A DNA stretch of 6,630 nucleotides from Planctomycetota bacterium (lineage in GTDB: Bacteria; Planctomycetota; UBA8742; SKZP01): the NCBI GenBank assembly GCA_007127275.1, contig SKZP01000001.1, positions 1-6,630 on the forward strand. Direction: 5' to 3'. Both the position numbers and the translations under genes were made by a program. The notes beneath the pieces were generated by a model, which was not told where the DNA came from, ran no database searches, and was given only the letters and a program-made list of their open reading frames with translations. This document shows, in pieces, positions 5,177-6,630 of the stretch. Numbering within the stretch: the stretch's first letter is position 1; the number at the start of each line of letters is the position of its first letter.

Positions 5177-6484
5177 TCATGAGAGCGTGATCCCCACGAG
5201 GCCGTAGAGGAATACGTCGGTGTCGCCGAAGCCGTTGCGTGTCGCAACTGCGCCGGGCACCCAGACGCTTGTGCCGAAGGTGAACCCCAAGCCGAGGTCG
5301 CAGCGGTGCGTGACACGTAGGTCGAATTCGAGGGCCTTGAGGCCGCTCGAGCCCGGCTCCATCTGCCCGAGGAAGACGTCGGAGCCGCCCGAGTAGATCT
5401 GCGGCCAGAAGGCCCAGACGGAAAGCTCGACGGTTACCGGCTGCTCGGCCCAGGAGACGGGTGTGTCGTACCAGCCGCGCAGCGCGACATTGAATGTGTT
5501 CGACCAGTTTTGCCGGTCAATGTAGCCGTACTTGTTGTGGTTGGTCGGAAAGAGGTTGTTGAAGGCGCGGCTCGCCCCGGTGGTTACCGTGTCGCCGCTG
5601 GCGGCGTTGACCTCGGCCATCAGGCGCAGCGCCTGGAAGCCGAAGCCGAGCGTGCCGTGCACGGCCCAGGCAAAGGCCATCTCTTCGCCGAGTACGTCGC
5701 CGTTGACCTGCACGGCTGCCACTGCCTGGTAGCGAAACCCTTTGTGGGGCAACCGCGCATGGTAGGTGCCGAGTGTGAAGGTATGCACCGGTTGCGGCGA
5801 GCGGGCGGCGAGATGGTATGCGTAGGCCGAGAGGCGCATCTCGTCGTTCGTGGGAATGGTGGCGTGCACCCCGGCGAATTGGCGGTCATACTCGCCGAAC
5901 TCGGCCGGCTCATCCGCGAACGTAATGGGTGCCCAGAAGATGTCGAGCGAGAAGGCGTCGTAGTTGTGGGCGCGAGCGCCGAGCCGCAAGCGCAGCGCGT
6001 CGAATTGCCGGCCTTGGTCGAACCAGTCGAGGGCGCCGACGAGGCGCTGATCGTCGTAGGCGAGCTCCTGGCGGCCCATCAGCAGCGTCAAGCCGTCAAG
6101 CGGCGCCCATTCGAGGTTACCGAGGTAGAGGTCGGTTTTCCCCGTTTGGGGCGCATGCGGTCCCGGGGGGAGCGAGCCTGGCGAGTCGGAGAGCGCGAAG
6201 GCACGCATGTCTTGAAAGACGGCCGTGATGACGAGGCGCTCGTCCGGCTCCCAGCGAAGACCGGCCCGGGTGCGCAGGTTCAGCGTCAGGTCGCCGCCGA
6301 GATCGTTGCCGTCGCTCAACCACAAGGGTCGCAGTCGCAGTTCGAGATACGGCGAGAGCGTGTCCCACGGCGAGGCTTGTTCCGGTTCCTGCTGGGCGTA
6401 AACGGCGGTAGCAAACGAAGTGGCGAGGGCCGCGAACGCAATCATGACGCTCACGAGCCACCGGAGGGAGTCGCGTCGGTACAT
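5177..6484 (-). CDS. Alginate-export-family outer-membrane beta-barrel protein
   Basis: 435 aa. Residues 1-30 form a clear Sec signal peptide: MYRRDSLRW, a hydrophobic core VSVMIAFAALATSFAT, then cleavage after AVYA, leaving QQEPEQ. The mature part alternates amphipathic strands and loops rich in aromatic residues, as in outer-membrane barrels. It carries patterns I associate with the alginate export (AlgE-like) domain family: LNLRTRAGLRW (69-79), GRQELAYDDQRLVGALDW (138-154), FDALRLRLG (162-169) and the SGD...FNNLFPTNHNKYGY segment (296-321). The final strand ends GLVGITLS rather than with the usual terminal Phe. The family role is passage of (poly)saccharides or other solutes across the outer membrane; the substrate here is unknown, and no alginate biosynthesis genes are visible. 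The frame extends to 6610, but the ATG at 6482-6484 fits the signal peptide and has AAGGA at 6489-6493 (4-nt gap). It is a separate unit from glgP. Confident in the barrel, moderately confident in the family, not in the substrate. Confidence 0.9.
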   Translation of the reverse strand: MYRRDSLRWLVSVMIAFAALATSFATAVYAQQEPEQASPWDTLSPYLELRLRPLWLSDGNDLGGDLTLNLRTRAGLRWEPDERLVITAVFQDMRAFALSDSPGSLPPGPHAPQTGKTDLYLGNLEWAPLDGLTLLMGRQELAYDDQRLVGALDWFDQGRQFDALRLRLGARAHNYDAFSLDIFWAPITFADEPAEFGEYDRQFAGVHATIPTNDEMRLSAYAYHLAARSPQPVHTFTLGTYHARLPHKGFRYQAVAAVQVNGDVLGEEMAFAWAVHGTLGFGFQALRLMAEVNAASGDTVTTGASRAFNNLFPTNHNKYGYIDRQNWSNTFNVALRGWYDTPVSWAEQPVTVELSVWAFWPQIYSGGSDVFLGQMEPGSSGLKALEFDLRVTHRCDLGLGFTFGTSVWVPGAVATRNGFGDTDVFLYGLVGITLS

Positions 6485-6630
6485 GGTTTCCTTAATCTTC
6501 AACGAACGGAACCGTGGCGCAGATCTCGGTGCGTCGTACAGCGCAACGTCACGCATGCAGCGGGGCAAAGCGGGCGGTGAAGTGACGCAAGAAACGCGGC
6601 GCCTCGACAATCCTTAGGCCGCTGATTTGC
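6485..6630. other. Upstream region of the barrel gene
   Basis: These 146 bases upstream of the barrel start contain its Shine-Dalgarno site (6489-6493) and presumably its promoter. I see no convincing -35/-10 pair and no other gene; the open frame continuing upstream looks non-coding. Confidence 0.4.

Noticed and set aside
4957..5316. 120-residue N-terminal extension of glgP
   Set aside because: It crosses the terminator at 5140-5170 and the end of the barrel gene, lacks family similarity, and the RBS at 4965-4969 fits the ATG at 4956.
5510..6580. 356-codon open frame on the plus strand
   Set aside because: It is antisense to the alginate-export-family barrel, which has a signal peptide, an RBS and family segments. 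The plus-strand product has none.
1..6630. CRISPR arrays, tRNA or rRNA genes, insertion sequences
   Set aside because: I looked for regularly spaced repeats, cloverleaf-like segments, rRNA cores and transposase frames and saw none.

Overview
The window is GC-rich bacterial DNA. Every gene I can support lies on the minus strand, so the biological order runs from high to low coordinates. One product is a predicted outer-membrane beta-barrel, which points to a diderm (Gram-negative) organism. A planctomycete or related PVC-type bacterium would fit the alginate-export-type barrel, the glycogen phosphorylase and the exported redox-dead thioredoxin-like protein. That placement is an inference from protein style only and is low confidence.

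Layout in direction of transcription: (1) 6484-5177, an alginate-export-family outer-membrane barrel with a signal peptide, closed by a clear hairpin terminator (5140-5170). (2) 4956-2392, a complete glycogen/alpha-glucan phosphorylase (glgP, 854 aa) with all catalytic motifs; its start is fixed by a good Shine-Dalgarno site. (3) 2271-1666, an unrecognised helical 201-aa protein, probably co-transcribed with glgP. (4) 1455-805, a secreted 216-aa thioredoxin-fold-like protein without a CXXC motif and with an Arg/Glu-rich tail, closed by a strong intrinsic terminator (719-758). (5) 356 to the window edge, the N-terminal 118 residues of glyceraldehyde-3-phosphate dehydrogenase (gap).

The metabolic theme is glycogen to glucose-1-phosphate (GlgP) and lower glycolysis (GAPDH). 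The barrel and the exported thioredoxin-like protein are envelope functions with no evident direct link to it.

The least expected signal is non-coding. In the 448-base gap upstream of gap, positions 395-564 form a long imperfect inverted repeat with about 29 base pairs between arms 395-427 and 533-564. A second helix lies inside it (453-463 with 514-524), along with small hairpins. The result is a rod of about 170 nt with a large asymmetric internal bubble. It is either a structured leader of the gap mRNA or a free-standing RNA with 6S-RNA-like architecture; sequence alone does not decide. Several long plus-strand open frames are antisense shadows and are not annotated.
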